Of a DNA stretch of 64,000 nucleotides, positions 8,461 to 16,878 are shown in pieces; the stretch's first letter is position 1; each line of letters opens with the position of its first letter. A model generated the notes under the pieces. The model did not search any database, was not told the origin of the DNA, and worked only from the letters and a program-made list of their open reading frames with translations. Location: assembly GCF_027913035.1 (NCBI RefSeq), contig NZ_CP115775.1, positions 3,016,501 to 3,080,500 of the forward strand, read 5' to 3'. Source of the stretch: Paracoccus albus. Lineage in GTDB: Bacteria; Pseudomonadota; Alphaproteobacteria; Rhodobacterales; Rhodobacteraceae. The translations under genes were made by a program, and so were the position numbers.

Positions 8461-9423
8461 ATGTCCCTGCCGCCCGTTCTTTCCAACCTTCGCCTTCCGG
8501 TGATCGGTTCGCCGATGTTCATCGTCTCGGGCCCGGAACTGGTCATCGCCCAATGCAAGGCCGGGATCGTTGGCAGCTTTCCGGCGCTGAACGCACGTGA
8601 AAAGCAAGGCGAGCCGATTCAGCTAGAGGCCTGGCTGACCCGTATCACCGAAGAGCTGGACCGCCACAATCAGGCCAATCCCGATAGCCCCGCGGCGCCT
8701 TTTGCGGTGAATCAGATCGTCCACCGCTCCAACGCTCGGCTGGAGCGGGACATAGAAATCTGCGTGAAGCATAAGGTTCCGCTGTGGATCACCTCTCTTG
8801 GTGCGCGGCCAGAGGTGAACGAGGCTGCCCATTCCGTCGGCGGCGTCGTGTTTCATGACATCATCAACAACACCTTCGCCCGCAAGGCGATTGATAAGGG
8901 CGCAGATGGTCTGATCGCGGTCGCGGCGGGCGCGGGCGGTCATGCCGGTATGCAATCGCCCTTCGCCTTGCTGCAGGAAATACGGCAGTGGTTCGATGGC
9001 CCGGTCGCGCTGTCCGGTTCTATCGCCACAGGTCGCTCTGTGCTGGCTGCGCAGGCCGCTGGTGCTGATCTGGCCTATATCGGCAGCCCCTTCATCGCCA
9101 CGGAAGAAGCGAACGCCGTTCCGGACTACAAACGGATGATCGTCGATTCGGGGGCAGAGGATATCGTCTATTCCTCGCTGTTCACCGGCGTGCATGGAAA
9201 TTACCTGAAGCCATCGGTTCGCAATGCGGGACTTGATCCGGATGCGCTTGAACATGCCGACGCATCCACGATGAATTTCGGCCAAGGCGCCTCAAAGCCG
9301 AAAGCGTGGAGTTCGATCTGGGGTGCCGGTCAGGGGATCGGTGCAATTGAAGAGGTTCTTCCGGCGGGGGTCTATATCGACCGCCTTGCGCGTGAATATA
9401 CAGAGGCCCGCGCGGCCCTGTAG
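8461..9423 (+). CDS. Nitronate monooxygenase family protein
   Basis: This 320-residue FMN-binding TIM-barrel protein is of the 2-nitropropane dioxygenase/nitronate monooxygenase family, which oxidises alkyl nitronates. It has an N-terminal PVIGSPMFIVSGP strand, AAGAGGHAG (phosphate/FMN loop), LSGSIATGRSVLAAQAAGADLAYIGSPF, and a TMNFG end segment. GGAGGAG precedes ATG 8461. It lies 75 bases after cysH; co-transcription is possible. A second paralogue is at 17922-18932. Confidence 0.85.
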   Translation: MSLPPVLSNLRLPVIGSPMFIVSGPELVIAQCKAGIVGSFPALNAREKQGEPIQLEAWLTRITEELDRHNQANPDSPAAPFAVNQIVHRSNARLERDIEICVKHKVPLWITSLGARPEVNEAAHSVGGVVFHDIINNTFARKAIDKGADGLIAVAAGAGGHAGMQSPFALLQEIRQWFDGPVALSGSIATGRSVLAAQAAGADLAYIGSPFIATEEANAVPDYKRMIVDSGAEDIVYSSLFTGVHGNYLKPSVRNAGLDPDALEHADASTMNFGQGASKPKAWSSIWGAGQGIGAIEEVLPAGVYIDRLAREYTEARAAL

Positions 9424-9431
9424 GGAGCGCT

Positions 9432-10196
9432 TCAGCGCACCTTTGCCGCAGATGGTAGCAACTCCACGGCGGCATCATTGATACCCGCCAGCGGGCCATA
9501 GAAGATCAGCGCGGGCGCGGCGCTAGGTCCGTCGCGGCGAAGTGTCTCGGCCAGTTCTGCAATGCTGCCACGCCGCATCCGCTGTCCATCCTGGGTCACG
9601 GCCTCGGCTATCAGGGCAGGGGTGTCCGGCGGCAGGCCATATGCGATCAGCCCGGCTGCAAGGTCGGGAAAACTTCGCTGGCCCATGAATACCACGGTCA
9701 CGGCCTTGGGATCGGCCAAGGCTGCCCAGTTCATATCCTCTGGCAGCTTTCCGGTCACATCTGCCCCGGTCACATATTGGACGCGCCGCGCCGTTAATCT
9801 GCGCGTCAGCGGCAGCCCGGCAACTGCCGCGGCAGCGTTGACCGATGAAACGCCCGGCACGATCTCGAACAGCAGCCCGGCACCGCGAACCGCGGCCAGT
9901 TCCTCTTCCAGTCGCCCGAACATGCCGGCATCGCCGGATTTCAGTCGCACAACATGCTTTCCTGCGCGCGCGTGCTCAAGGATCAGCGCGTTGACGGCTT
10001 CCTGCTTGGCGCTTGGTCGACCGGCCCGCTTTCCGACCGGTATCAGCTCTGCCTTTTCGGCAAGGGCAAGGATAGGCCCCGATGACAGGTCGTCGTATAA
10101 AACCACATCAGCCGCCGCCAGCCGATCAGCCGCGCGGCGGGTCAGCAAATCCGGATCGCCGGGGCCGGATGACACGAATGAGACAAAGCCGTTCAT
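9432..10196 (-). CDS. cobA: Uroporphyrinogen-III C-methyltransferase (SUMT)
   Basis: The 254-residue enzyme methylates uroporphyrinogen III at C2 and C7 with SAM to give precorrin-2, the branch point for siroheme and cobalamin. Family motifs are visible: VSSGPGDPDLLTRRA near the start, VLYDDLSS, VRLKSGDAGMFGR, EIVPGVSSVNAAAA and VVFMGQ. In this context it most likely supplies siroheme for the nearby CysI. It converges on the nitronate monooxygenase gene with an 8-base gap and is divergent from the MarR gene. Confidence 0.92.
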   Translation of the reverse strand: MNGFVSFVSSGPGDPDLLTRRAADRLAAADVVLYDDLSSGPILALAEKAELIPVGKRAGRPSAKQEAVNALILEHARAGKHVVRLKSGDAGMFGRLEEELAAVRGAGLLFEIVPGVSSVNAAAAVAGLPLTRRLTARRVQYVTGADVTGKLPEDMNWAALADPKAVTVVFMGQRSFPDLAAGLIAYGLPPDTPALIAEAVTQDGQRMRRGSIAELAETLRRDGPSAAPALIFYGPLAGINDAAVELLPSAAKVR

Positions 10197-10289
10197 TAAA
10201 CGTCCGTTAACCGTTTCCTGTGCATTGGCAAGGGGCCGCAGCCTGTGCGACAGTTGCTATCATACCACTTCCGGCCCTTTGGAATCGAA

Positions 10290-10715
10290 ATGACGGACTT
10301 TCAGCTCGACGATTTTCTGCCTTACCTGCTTAACAATGCGGCAGAAGTCACCGGGCGGGCATTTTCTGCGCATTATCGCGATGCCTATGGCATGTCCCGC
10401 GCGCAATGGCGGATCATGGCACATCTTGGGCGCGGGCAGTCACTGACCGCCTCTGACATATGCCTGCGTGCCCATCTTGAGAAGTCCAAGGTTTCGCGTG
10501 CCGTCGCCGTCCTGGAGGATGCGGGCAGAGTGGCCCGCTCTCCCTCTGCCACCGACCGGCGTGCGGAAATGCTGTCCCTGACGGATGAAGGACGGCGCAT
10601 CTATGAGGATCTGGCCGATCATGCCAGACGCTTTCAGCACGCTCTGAAAGCGAAACTGGGCCCGGAAAAGGCCGAGGAGCTGGCGATGCTTTTGCGCAAT
10701 TTGGCAGAGGGCTGA
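10290..10715 (+). CDS. MarR family transcriptional regulator
   Basis: A 141-residue winged-helix regulator: MSRAQWRIMAHLGRG leads into the helix-turn-helix (LTASDICLRAHLEKSKVSRAV), and the wing with SATDRRAEMLSLTDEGRRIY is classic MarR. ATG 10290 is chosen because the family starts near here; an upstream in-frame start at 10245 would add an unconserved tail. It sits in front of the fumarylacetoacetase operon and probably represses it in response to an aromatic ligand. Confidence 0.85.
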   Translation: MTDFQLDDFLPYLLNNAAEVTGRAFSAHYRDAYGMSRAQWRIMAHLGRGQSLTASDICLRAHLEKSKVSRAVAVLEDAGRVARSPSATDRRAEMLSLTDEGRRIYEDLADHARRFQHALKAKLGPEKAEELAMLLRNLAEG

Positions 10716-10747
10716 CCACGAAGCTTGAACCGAATTCGGCACTATGT

Positions 10748-10765
10748 TAGTTGCGTTTGCAACAA
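10748..10765. promoter_or_regulatory. Candidate MarR operator before fahA
   Basis: GTTGC-gttt-GCAAC (10750-10763) is a perfect 5-base inverted repeat with a 4-base spacer. It lies 20 bases upstream of the fahA start, between it and the MarR gene. MarR proteins bind short dyads of this size near promoters. Identity of the binding protein is inferred from position. Confidence 0.5.
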
Positions 10766-10782
10766 ACGTGTGAGGAGGAACA

Positions 10783-11991
10783 ATGGAATCGGCGACCAGA
10801 AGCTGGATAGAAACGGCGAACGAACCGGATTGCGACTTTCCGATCCAGAACCTTCCCTACGGCGTCTTTTCAGTCGCGGGTGACGCGCCACGCTGCGGGG
10901 TGGCAATCGGGGATCGCGTCGTCGACCTGGCGGCCTGCGAAACCAATGGCCTGATTGATGCCGGCGGCACGTTTGCCCAACCCCAGCTGAACGATTTCAT
11001 GGCCCTTGGCCGCGACAAATGGGCCGAAGTCCGCACTGCTCTGACGGCGCTTCTGGCAGAAAACGGCAATCGCGACACGCCAACGGTCGCAATGTCCGAT
11101 GTCACCATGCATCTGCCGATCCATGTGACCGAATATACCGATTTCTACGCGTCGAAGAATCACGCCTTCAATGTCGGCGTGCTGTTCCGCGGGCCGGAAA
11201 ACGCGCTGCCCGCGCAATGGACGCATATGCCGATCGGGTATAACGGCCGCGCTTCATCTGTCGTGGTGTCCGGCACCGACGTGATCCGCCCTATGGGCCA
11301 GCTGAAGGGAGAGGACGGGCCGGTCTGGTCCCCCTGCAAACGCCTCGATCTGGAGCTGGAGATCGGCGCAATCGTCGGCGCCCCCTCGGAAATGGGTGAT
11401 CGCGTCAGTGTCGAACAGGCAGAGCAGATGATCTTCGGCTATGTTCTGCTGAACGACTGGTCGGCACGCGACATTCAGGCCTGGGAGTACCAGCCACTTG
11501 GGCCGTTTCAGGCCAAGGCCTTTGCCACGACGATCAGCCCGTGGGTTGTCACGCAGTCCGCGTTGGAGCCTTTCCGCAGTAAGGGCGCGGAGCGTGTGAA
11601 TGAACTGCTGCCCTATCTGCAGGAAAAACAGCCGGGTCTTTATGACATCAACCTGTCGTGGTCGCTGAATGGCGAGGTGCTCAGCCGGACCAATTACAAT
11701 GTGATGTATTATTCATCCGCCCAGCAACTGGCGCATCACACGGAATCGGGCTGCCCGATGCGGGTGGGCGATCTGCTTGGCACCGGCACGATCTCTGGCC
11801 CGACGCCGGATTCGACCGGCGCGCTGCTGGAAATGACCGAAGGCGGCAAAAAGCCGGTGAAGATCGGCGAGGCCGAGCGGACCTTTATCGAGGATGGCGA
11901 TACCATCACGCTGAACGGCCATGCGCAGGGCGACGGCTATCGCATCGGCTTTGGCGACTGCACTGGCACAATCCTGCCCGCGAAGGAGTAG
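10783..11991 (+). CDS. fahA: Fumarylacetoacetase
   Basis: The 402-residue enzyme hydrolyses fumarylacetoacetate to fumarate and acetoacetate, the last step of homogentisate degradation. N-terminal domain: PYGVFSVAGDAPRCGVAIGD. Catalytic barrel: YTDFYASKNHAFNVGVLFRG, then LDLELEIGAIVG and NDWSARDIQAWEYQPLGPF with metal-binding acidic residues, and HTESGCPMRVGDLLGTGTISG. GAGGAGG precedes ATG 10783. It is first in an operon with a metallo-beta-lactamase-fold gene, a flavin hydroxylase and DUF2783. No homogentisate dioxygenase or maleylacetoacetate isomerase gene is adjacent. Confidence 0.93.
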   Translation: MESATRSWIETANEPDCDFPIQNLPYGVFSVAGDAPRCGVAIGDRVVDLAACETNGLIDAGGTFAQPQLNDFMALGRDKWAEVRTALTALLAENGNRDTPTVAMSDVTMHLPIHVTEYTDFYASKNHAFNVGVLFRGPENALPAQWTHMPIGYNGRASSVVVSGTDVIRPMGQLKGEDGPVWSPCKRLDLELEIGAIVGAPSEMGDRVSVEQAEQMIFGYVLLNDWSARDIQAWEYQPLGPFQAKAFATTISPWVVTQSALEPFRSKGAERVNELLPYLQEKQPGLYDINLSWSLNGEVLSRTNYNVMYYSSAQQLAHHTESGCPMRVGDLLGTGTISGPTPDSTGALLEMTEGGKKPVKIGEAERTFIEDGDTITLNGHAQGDGYRIGFGDCTGTILPAKE

Positions 11992-11994
11992 ACG

Positions 11995-12945
11995 ATGAGC
12001 AAGAAATTCGCTTCTGCCGGTGACATGGCAGATAAGACGGTCAGTTTCACCGAAATCGGCGAAGGCCTCTGGGCATTCACGGCAGAGGGCGACCCGAATA
12101 CCGGCGTCATCATCGGTGACGAAAGCGTCATGATCGTCGAGGCGCAGGCCACCCCGCGCCTTGCCCGCAAAGTGATTGAAAAGGTCCGCGAAGTCACCGA
12201 CAAGCCCATCAGCCATCTTGTCATGACCCATTACCATGCCGTCCGCGTGCTGGGGGCTTCGGCCTATCAGGCGCCGACGGTGATCATGGGTGAAAAGGCG
12301 CGCGCGATGGTTGTCGAGCGTGGGCAAGAAGATTGGGACAGCGAATTCGAACGTTTTCCCCGACTGTTCCAGGGGCATGAGGAAATCCCAGGCCTGACCT
12401 GGCCGACCACTACCTTCAACGACCGCATGACTGTCTACCTGGGCAACCGTCGCGTCGATCTGATGCATCTGGGCCGCGCCCATACGGCGGGCGACATTGT
12501 TGCCTATGTGCCCGACGCCAATGTTATGTTCACCGGCGATATCGTCGAGTATCACAGCGCGTGCTATTGCGGTGATGGTCATTTCCACGACTGGCCCGAC
12601 ACGCTGGAGAATATCCGCGCTTTCGGTCTGGATGCCATCGCACCGGGTCGTGGCGACGCGCTGATCGGGCCTGAGATGGTGAACAAAGCGCTCGACAATA
12701 CGGCCGACTTTGTCCGCTCGACCTATTTGCCTGCGGCGCGGGTGGCGCTTCGTGGTGGTTCACTGAAAGAGGCATGGGACGCCGTCCGGGCAGAGTGTGA
12801 CCCGAAATTCGGTGACTACGCCATCTACGAACATTGCCTGCCGTTCAACGTCGCCCGCGCCTATGACGAGGCCCGCGATATCGACACGCCGCGCATCTGG
12901 ACAGCGCAGCGCGACAAAGAGATGTGGGAGCTTCTGCAGGGCTGA
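11995..12945 (+). CDS. Metallo-beta-lactamase-fold protein with altered zinc motif
   Basis: A 316-residue protein with the MBL fold: GVIIGDESVMIVEAQATP, then THYHAVRVLGA, GRAHTAGDIV and MFTGDIVEYHSA. The usual HxHxDH signature is reduced to HYHAVR, so the Asp and last His of the first metal motif are missing, while the later His and Asp are present. One metal site may be lost or rearranged. Hydrolysis of a ring-cleavage or thioester product is possible, but its substrate is unknown. AAGGAG precedes ATG 11995, 3 bases after the fahA stop, so it is in the same operon. Confidence 0.8.
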   Translation: MSKKFASAGDMADKTVSFTEIGEGLWAFTAEGDPNTGVIIGDESVMIVEAQATPRLARKVIEKVREVTDKPISHLVMTHYHAVRVLGASAYQAPTVIMGEKARAMVVERGQEDWDSEFERFPRLFQGHEEIPGLTWPTTTFNDRMTVYLGNRRVDLMHLGRAHTAGDIVAYVPDANVMFTGDIVEYHSACYCGDGHFHDWPDTLENIRAFGLDAIAPGRGDALIGPEMVNKALDNTADFVRSTYLPAARVALRGGSLKEAWDAVRAECDPKFGDYAIYEHCLPFNVARAYDEARDIDTPRIWTAQRDKEMWELLQG

Positions 12946-12969
12946 CACACACCAAGGGAGGGGAGGCCC

Positions 12970-14565
12970 GTGGCAGACGCAAAAATCTTTGATCAGCCGC
13001 TCTATCCTTATCGTTGGCATTCCGATCAGGATGCCGCTGCGCCCGTTCGCCATCCTGTTGTGGTGGTTGGTGCCGGGCCGGTTGGGCTGACCACCGCGAT
13101 TGACCTTGGGCAGAGCGGCGTGCCCGTTGTCGTGCTGGATGACAATGACTGCGTGTCGAGCGGAAGTCGCGCGATTTGCTTTGCCAAACGCCCGCTGGAA
13201 ATCTTCGATCGTCTCGGCTGCGGGCAGCACATGGTGGACAAGGGCGTTGTCTGGAACCTTGGCAAAGTCTTTATGGGCGACAGCAAGGTTTATGAATTCA
13301 ACCTGCTGCCCGAAGATGGCCACCGACGTCCGGCCTTTATCAATCTTCAGCAATATTATGTCGAACAGATGCTGTTGGACCGGCTGCGGGAATTGCAGCA
13401 AGAAGGCGCACCGATCCAGCTGCGCGGCAAGTCGCGTGTTTCGGCAATTGGGCAGCATGACGATCATGTCACGGTGGAGATCGACACGCCCGAAGGCAGC
13501 TATGATCTGGAGGCGGAATGGCTAATAGCCTGCGACGGCGCGGGCTCTCCGACGCGGAAAATGTTGGGGCTGGATTTCGTGGGGCGCGTGTTCGAGGACA
13601 ACTTTCTGATTGCCGATGTGACGATGGAGGCAGAGTTTCCGACTGAACGCTGGTTCTGGTTCGATCCGCCGTTCAATCCCGGTCAGTCGGCGCTGCTGCA
13701 CAAGCAGCCGGACGGGGTGTGGCGGATCGACCTGCAACTGGGTTGGAATGTCGATAAAGCAGAAGAGAAAAAGCCGGAAAATGTCATTCCGCGCATCCGT
13801 GAAATGCTGGGTGAAGATGTAAAATTCGAGCTAGAGTGGGTTAGCGTATATACCTTCCAGTGCCGACGAATGCAGGCGTTTCGGCATAAGCGTGTGCTGT
13901 TTGCTGGCGACTCGGCGCATCAGGTCAGCCCATTTGGCGCAAGGGGTGCGAACAGCGGGATACAGGATGCGGATAATCTGTGTTGGAAGCTGAAATTGGT
14001 ACTGGATGGGCGGGCACCGGAGGGGTTGCTGGATAGCTATGATGCTGAGAGGGTTTATGCGGCGGAGGAGAATATCCTGAACTCTACCCGCTCGACCGAT
14101 TTCATTACGCCGAAATCAGAAATCAGCCGGATCTTCCGTGATGCCGCGCTGGGTCTGTCTCGGGACCATGATTTCGCCCGGCCCTTTGTCAATTCCGGCC
14201 GCCTGTCCGTGCCCTCTACTTATGACGGATCGGCGCTTAACTCACCCGACGGGATGCCAGATGGACCGGCGCGCAGTCGCCCCGGCAGCCCGTGTCCGGA
14301 TGCCCCGGTGGAGGACGGATTTCTGCTGGACAGGCTGGGTGGTCGGTTCACCATATTGGCCATCGGAACCAGCGCCGAAGCGGTCAGTGAAACAGCAATA
14401 AGCGCCGATTTGCTGGAGTTTCCGGCAAGCGCGGAATTGGCTGAACGCTATGGAACAGGTGTCTACCTGATCCGTCCGGACCAGCATGTCGCGGGGCGCT
14501 GGGCCAGCTTTGATGCCAAGGAAATCGGTGCTGCTATACGCCGGGCAACGGGGAACATGTCATGA
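12970..14565 (+). CDS. FAD-dependent aromatic hydroxylase (MhaA/MhpA-like)
   Basis: A 531-residue class A flavoprotein monooxygenase. The FAD-binding motif VVVVGAGPVGLTTAIDLGQ sits at about 30-48. The DG-like motif ACDGAGSPTR lies near 190 and the second FAD motif RVLFAGDSAHQVSPFGARG near 315, followed by a thioredoxin-like C-terminal segment. Such enzymes hydroxylate phenolic acids with NAD(P)H and oxygen. The start is GTG 12970 behind GGGAGGGGAGG. Its stop overlaps the DUF2783 gene by 4 bases. A large flavoprotein plus a tiny partner resembles 3-hydroxyphenylacetate 6-hydroxylase (MhaA/MhaB), which produces homogentisate. That assignment is an inference. Confidence 0.8.
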   Translation: MADAKIFDQPLYPYRWHSDQDAAAPVRHPVVVVGAGPVGLTTAIDLGQSGVPVVVLDDNDCVSSGSRAICFAKRPLEIFDRLGCGQHMVDKGVVWNLGKVFMGDSKVYEFNLLPEDGHRRPAFINLQQYYVEQMLLDRLRELQQEGAPIQLRGKSRVSAIGQHDDHVTVEIDTPEGSYDLEAEWLIACDGAGSPTRKMLGLDFVGRVFEDNFLIADVTMEAEFPTERWFWFDPPFNPGQSALLHKQPDGVWRIDLQLGWNVDKAEEKKPENVIPRIREMLGEDVKFELEWVSVYTFQCRRMQAFRHKRVLFAGDSAHQVSPFGARGANSGIQDADNLCWKLKLVLDGRAPEGLLDSYDAERVYAAEENILNSTRSTDFITPKSEISRIFRDAALGLSRDHDFARPFVNSGRLSVPSTYDGSALNSPDGMPDGPARSRPGSPCPDAPVEDGFLLDRLGGRFTILAIGTSAEAVSETAISADLLEFPASAELAERYGTGVYLIRPDQHVAGRWASFDAKEIGAAIRRATGNMS

Positions 14566-14753
14566 GCCTGAATTTGCAACCGAACCTTACGGTCCCAGAT
14601 GATGCTTATGCCAAGTTGCTGGCGGCGCATGAGGGGTTGAGCAAGGCGGAATCGGATGCGTTGAACGCGCGGTTGATCCTGATTTTGATGAACCATATCG
14701 GCGATATGGAGGTTCTTGAGGCAGCTCTGGAGGCGGCGAAGGGGCAAGGCTAG
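14562..14753 (+). CDS. DUF2783 small protein, candidate hydroxylase coupling subunit
   Basis: A 63-residue, mostly helical protein of the DUF2783 type, with LLAAHEGLSKAESDALNARL and NHIGDMEVLEAALEAA as core. It overlaps the flavin hydroxylase by ATGA, so the two are almost certainly translated together. Size and coupling match the small MhaB component of the 3-hydroxyphenylacetate 6-hydroxylase described in Pseudomonas putida; the function is inferred. A decayed second copy of the same sequence exists at 38381-38478. Confidence 0.8.
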   Translation: MSLNLQPNLTVPDDAYAKLLAAHEGLSKAESDALNARLILILMNHIGDMEVLEAALEAAKGQG

Positions 14754-14789
14754 GGCTGCCGAAGCCGCCCTCGAATATCGCTAAAATGA

Positions 14790-14844
14790 GCGTATTTATT
14801 CCGTATCTATCGCGTAATGAATCCGTATATATCCCGTATATACA
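14790..14844. repeat. Five tandem 11-bp repeats, helically phased
   Basis: Five consecutive 11-base units start at 14790, 14801, 14812, 14823 and 14834, with consensus SCGTATNTATC. Units 2, 4 and 5 are near identical (CCGTAT core); unit 3 is the most diverged. The period equals about one DNA turn, so every unit faces the same side. The array is AT-rich in a GC-rich neighbourhood, 110 bases upstream of the unknown secreted protein gene and downstream of DUF2783. It may be a multi-site operator or a bent/iteron-like element. Confidence 0.75.
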
Positions 14845-14954
14845 GCCACGGGCGGAGATGAACGGTTTTCCGAAAAGCGAAATCTGATGTTTCGCGGGCG
14901 GGTAATCAGAAAGATCACCCGATGGTCGAAGGGTGACAAGGTCGGACTGGTTTC

Positions 14955-16157
14955 ATGAATGGTGCTACGATGTTTTTCAATCTGGCCGATCTTAAATTTT
15001 TGCTATTGCTCGCGCGCGGTTCGGGACTATCGCGCATGACCAGCAGGCTAAGCGCGGCGCTGACCATGTTCTTCATCGCATTCGCTGCCACCCCCGCCCT
15101 TGCCGCGTCTGATTGCAGCGTCACCCGGCTTGAGGAAGGGCCGACATTTACCAGCGGGCCGGATTGCACCTTCAGTTGGGTTCAGAACAACCGGCTTCAG
15201 ACGGTGATGTGGCGTGCGGTGGAGGAGGATTTCGAACCAGCCAAGCTGCGTCAGTCCGGGGTTCTTCAGGTGATGCAAGCCTCTCGTCTGCCTGAGCTGA
15301 TAGATGTCGATCAGGATGGGTGGCTGGATATTGTCTCTTTCACTCTGGTCGGGATGGTGAACGGGACGTTCGATGTGTTTTTCTATGACCCGGATGCCGA
15401 GGTTTTCAGACAGCCGCCGCCGCTTTACGGGCATACGATGGCGCGGGATCGTGATGGATTTATCCTTGTTGCGGGGCGTAGCGGGCCGGCGACGGTGATC
15501 AGCCTTTACAGTCTGGACGGTCAGTCGTTCCGGCCGCGCTATGAGATTAACCCTTATGCGATTTCACCGACACAACCTGATAGTGGCTTTGCCTGCGAGA
15601 TCACTGTTCTGACCCGGAATGGAAAGGCTGAGCGCAAGATTGATCTGGAAAGCAACGATCCGGCGCATCGCGACATGCTGCGCCATTACTGCGAGCCAGA
15701 GCCGGTAACGCGGGAAGAGCGTAATGTCTGGCTGGAAGAGGATCCGGCGCAAGTGGACAGGGTTCCGGGCGGGACGCTGTTCTATTGCCGGCTGGAGGAT
15801 AGCGAGAAGGCAGTGACGATAGAGCGTGTGGTCGGCGGGTTGCGCTATGCCTTCGGGCCGGTCGGCGGCGAGGCGGAATTGGTGCTGGACCGGACGGAGG
15901 ATGAAGTCAGCCTGCCGTCAGAGGACGCCACGCCCCGCGCCGGAGAGATCAGCTTTGTTAACGGGGAATACACTTATACCGCCTATTACAGTCAGGGGAC
16001 GCCGGACACGGATGACGTGGCGCTGCAATCGGACGCGATGTTTCCGCCGCTTTTGACGCGCGGTTTGCGCGTCACCAGAGAGGGAGAAAGAGATGAACCG
16101 GTGTTCAGCAGGGAATGCGTTCTGGAACACTCCTTTGACGCGTTCACAGCCGGGTAA
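14955..16157 (+). CDS. Secreted protein of unknown function
   Basis: The open frame is 400 residues. The mature start is marked by a signal peptide ending in TPALAAS (cleavage near residue 51). ATG 14955, 14970 and 15036 (just before the signal peptide) are all possible starts, and none has a strong ribosome binding site. The mature part has paired cysteines, a DVDQDGWLDIVSF calcium-loop-like segment typical of FG-GAP/VCBS repeats and XAC2610-like proteins, and beta-rich sequence. No catalytic motif is seen. It stands alone, behind the 11-bp repeat array. Confidence 0.7.
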   Translation: MNGATMFFNLADLKFLLLLARGSGLSRMTSRLSAALTMFFIAFAATPALAASDCSVTRLEEGPTFTSGPDCTFSWVQNNRLQTVMWRAVEEDFEPAKLRQSGVLQVMQASRLPELIDVDQDGWLDIVSFTLVGMVNGTFDVFFYDPDAEVFRQPPPLYGHTMARDRDGFILVAGRSGPATVISLYSLDGQSFRPRYEINPYAISPTQPDSGFACEITVLTRNGKAERKIDLESNDPAHRDMLRHYCEPEPVTREERNVWLEEDPAQVDRVPGGTLFYCRLEDSEKAVTIERVVGGLRYAFGPVGGEAELVLDRTEDEVSLPSEDATPRAGEISFVNGEYTYTAYYSQGTPDTDDVALQSDAMFPPLLTRGLRVTREGERDEPVFSRECVLEHSFDAFTAG

Positions 16158-16223
16158 CGACGCCCGCAAACAGGAAGCGGCGCCCCGTCGGACGCCCCCC
16201 TGATTTGTCAGGCTGATGCGGGA

Positions 16224-16790
16224 TCAGTCCTTCGCACGCTCGACATAGGAATTGTCGGCTGTGTTGATGACGATGCGGGTGCCGGCGCCGATATGGGGCG
16301 GGACCATGACGCGCAGGCCGTTATCGACCGTGGCGGGCTTGTAGGAAGATGAGGCGGTTTGGCCTTTCACGACCGGCTCGGTCTCTGTCACTTCGACGGT
16401 CATTTTCTGCGGCAGTTCCAATGCGATGGGCGCGCCGTTGAATACCTGCAGGAAAACCCGCATCCCTTCCTGCAGATAGACCGACTGATCGCCGACGACA
16501 TCTTCGGACGCAGTGACCTGTTCGTAGGATTCCGGCTCCATGAAATGGTAGCCTTCGGCGTCGTTATACAGGAAGTCATAGCTGCGTTCGTCGACATGGG
16601 CCTTTTCGACCTGATCGGTCGTCTTCCAGCGTTCGCTGACCTTCACCCCGTCCGAAATGCGGCGCATATCGACGCTGGTGGTGGGTGTGCCCTTGCCAGG
16701 GTGGAAGTTTTCGGCCTTGAGAACGACGTAAAGTTTCTCGTCGAGCTCGACCACATTGCCTTTGCGAAGGCTGGATGCGATGACTTTCAT
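16224..16790 (-). CDS. efp: Elongation factor P
   Basis: EF-P (188 residues) relieves ribosome stalling at proline runs. Three beta-barrel domains are evident. The loop HPGKGTP places the modified lysine at K33, and the end motif [19 protein letters not shown] is typical. The gene is divergent from epmA, which encodes the enzyme that adds beta-lysine to this lysine, so substrate and modifier share an 88-base intergenic region. Confidence 0.96.
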   Translation of the reverse strand: MKVIASSLRKGNVVELDEKLYVVLKAENFHPGKGTPTTSVDMRRISDGVKVSERWKTTDQVEKAHVDERSYDFLYNDAEGYHFMEPESYEQVTASEDVVGDQSVYLQEGMRVFLQVFNGAPIALELPQKMTVEVTETEPVVKGQTASSSYKPATVDNGLRVMVPPHIGAGTRIVINTADNSYVERAKD

Positions 16791-16878
16791 CTGCGGTTTC
16801 CTTGCGAGTTGTCCGGTCTGCGCGTAAGCGCTTTGGCGGTGTCACTATCTTATGAAACGCCGCATTGCCAGAGAAACC

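Noticed and set aside
14801..14844. CRISPR-like interpretation of the short repeats
   Set aside because: Units are 11 bp and contiguous, with no spacers and no cas genes in the window.
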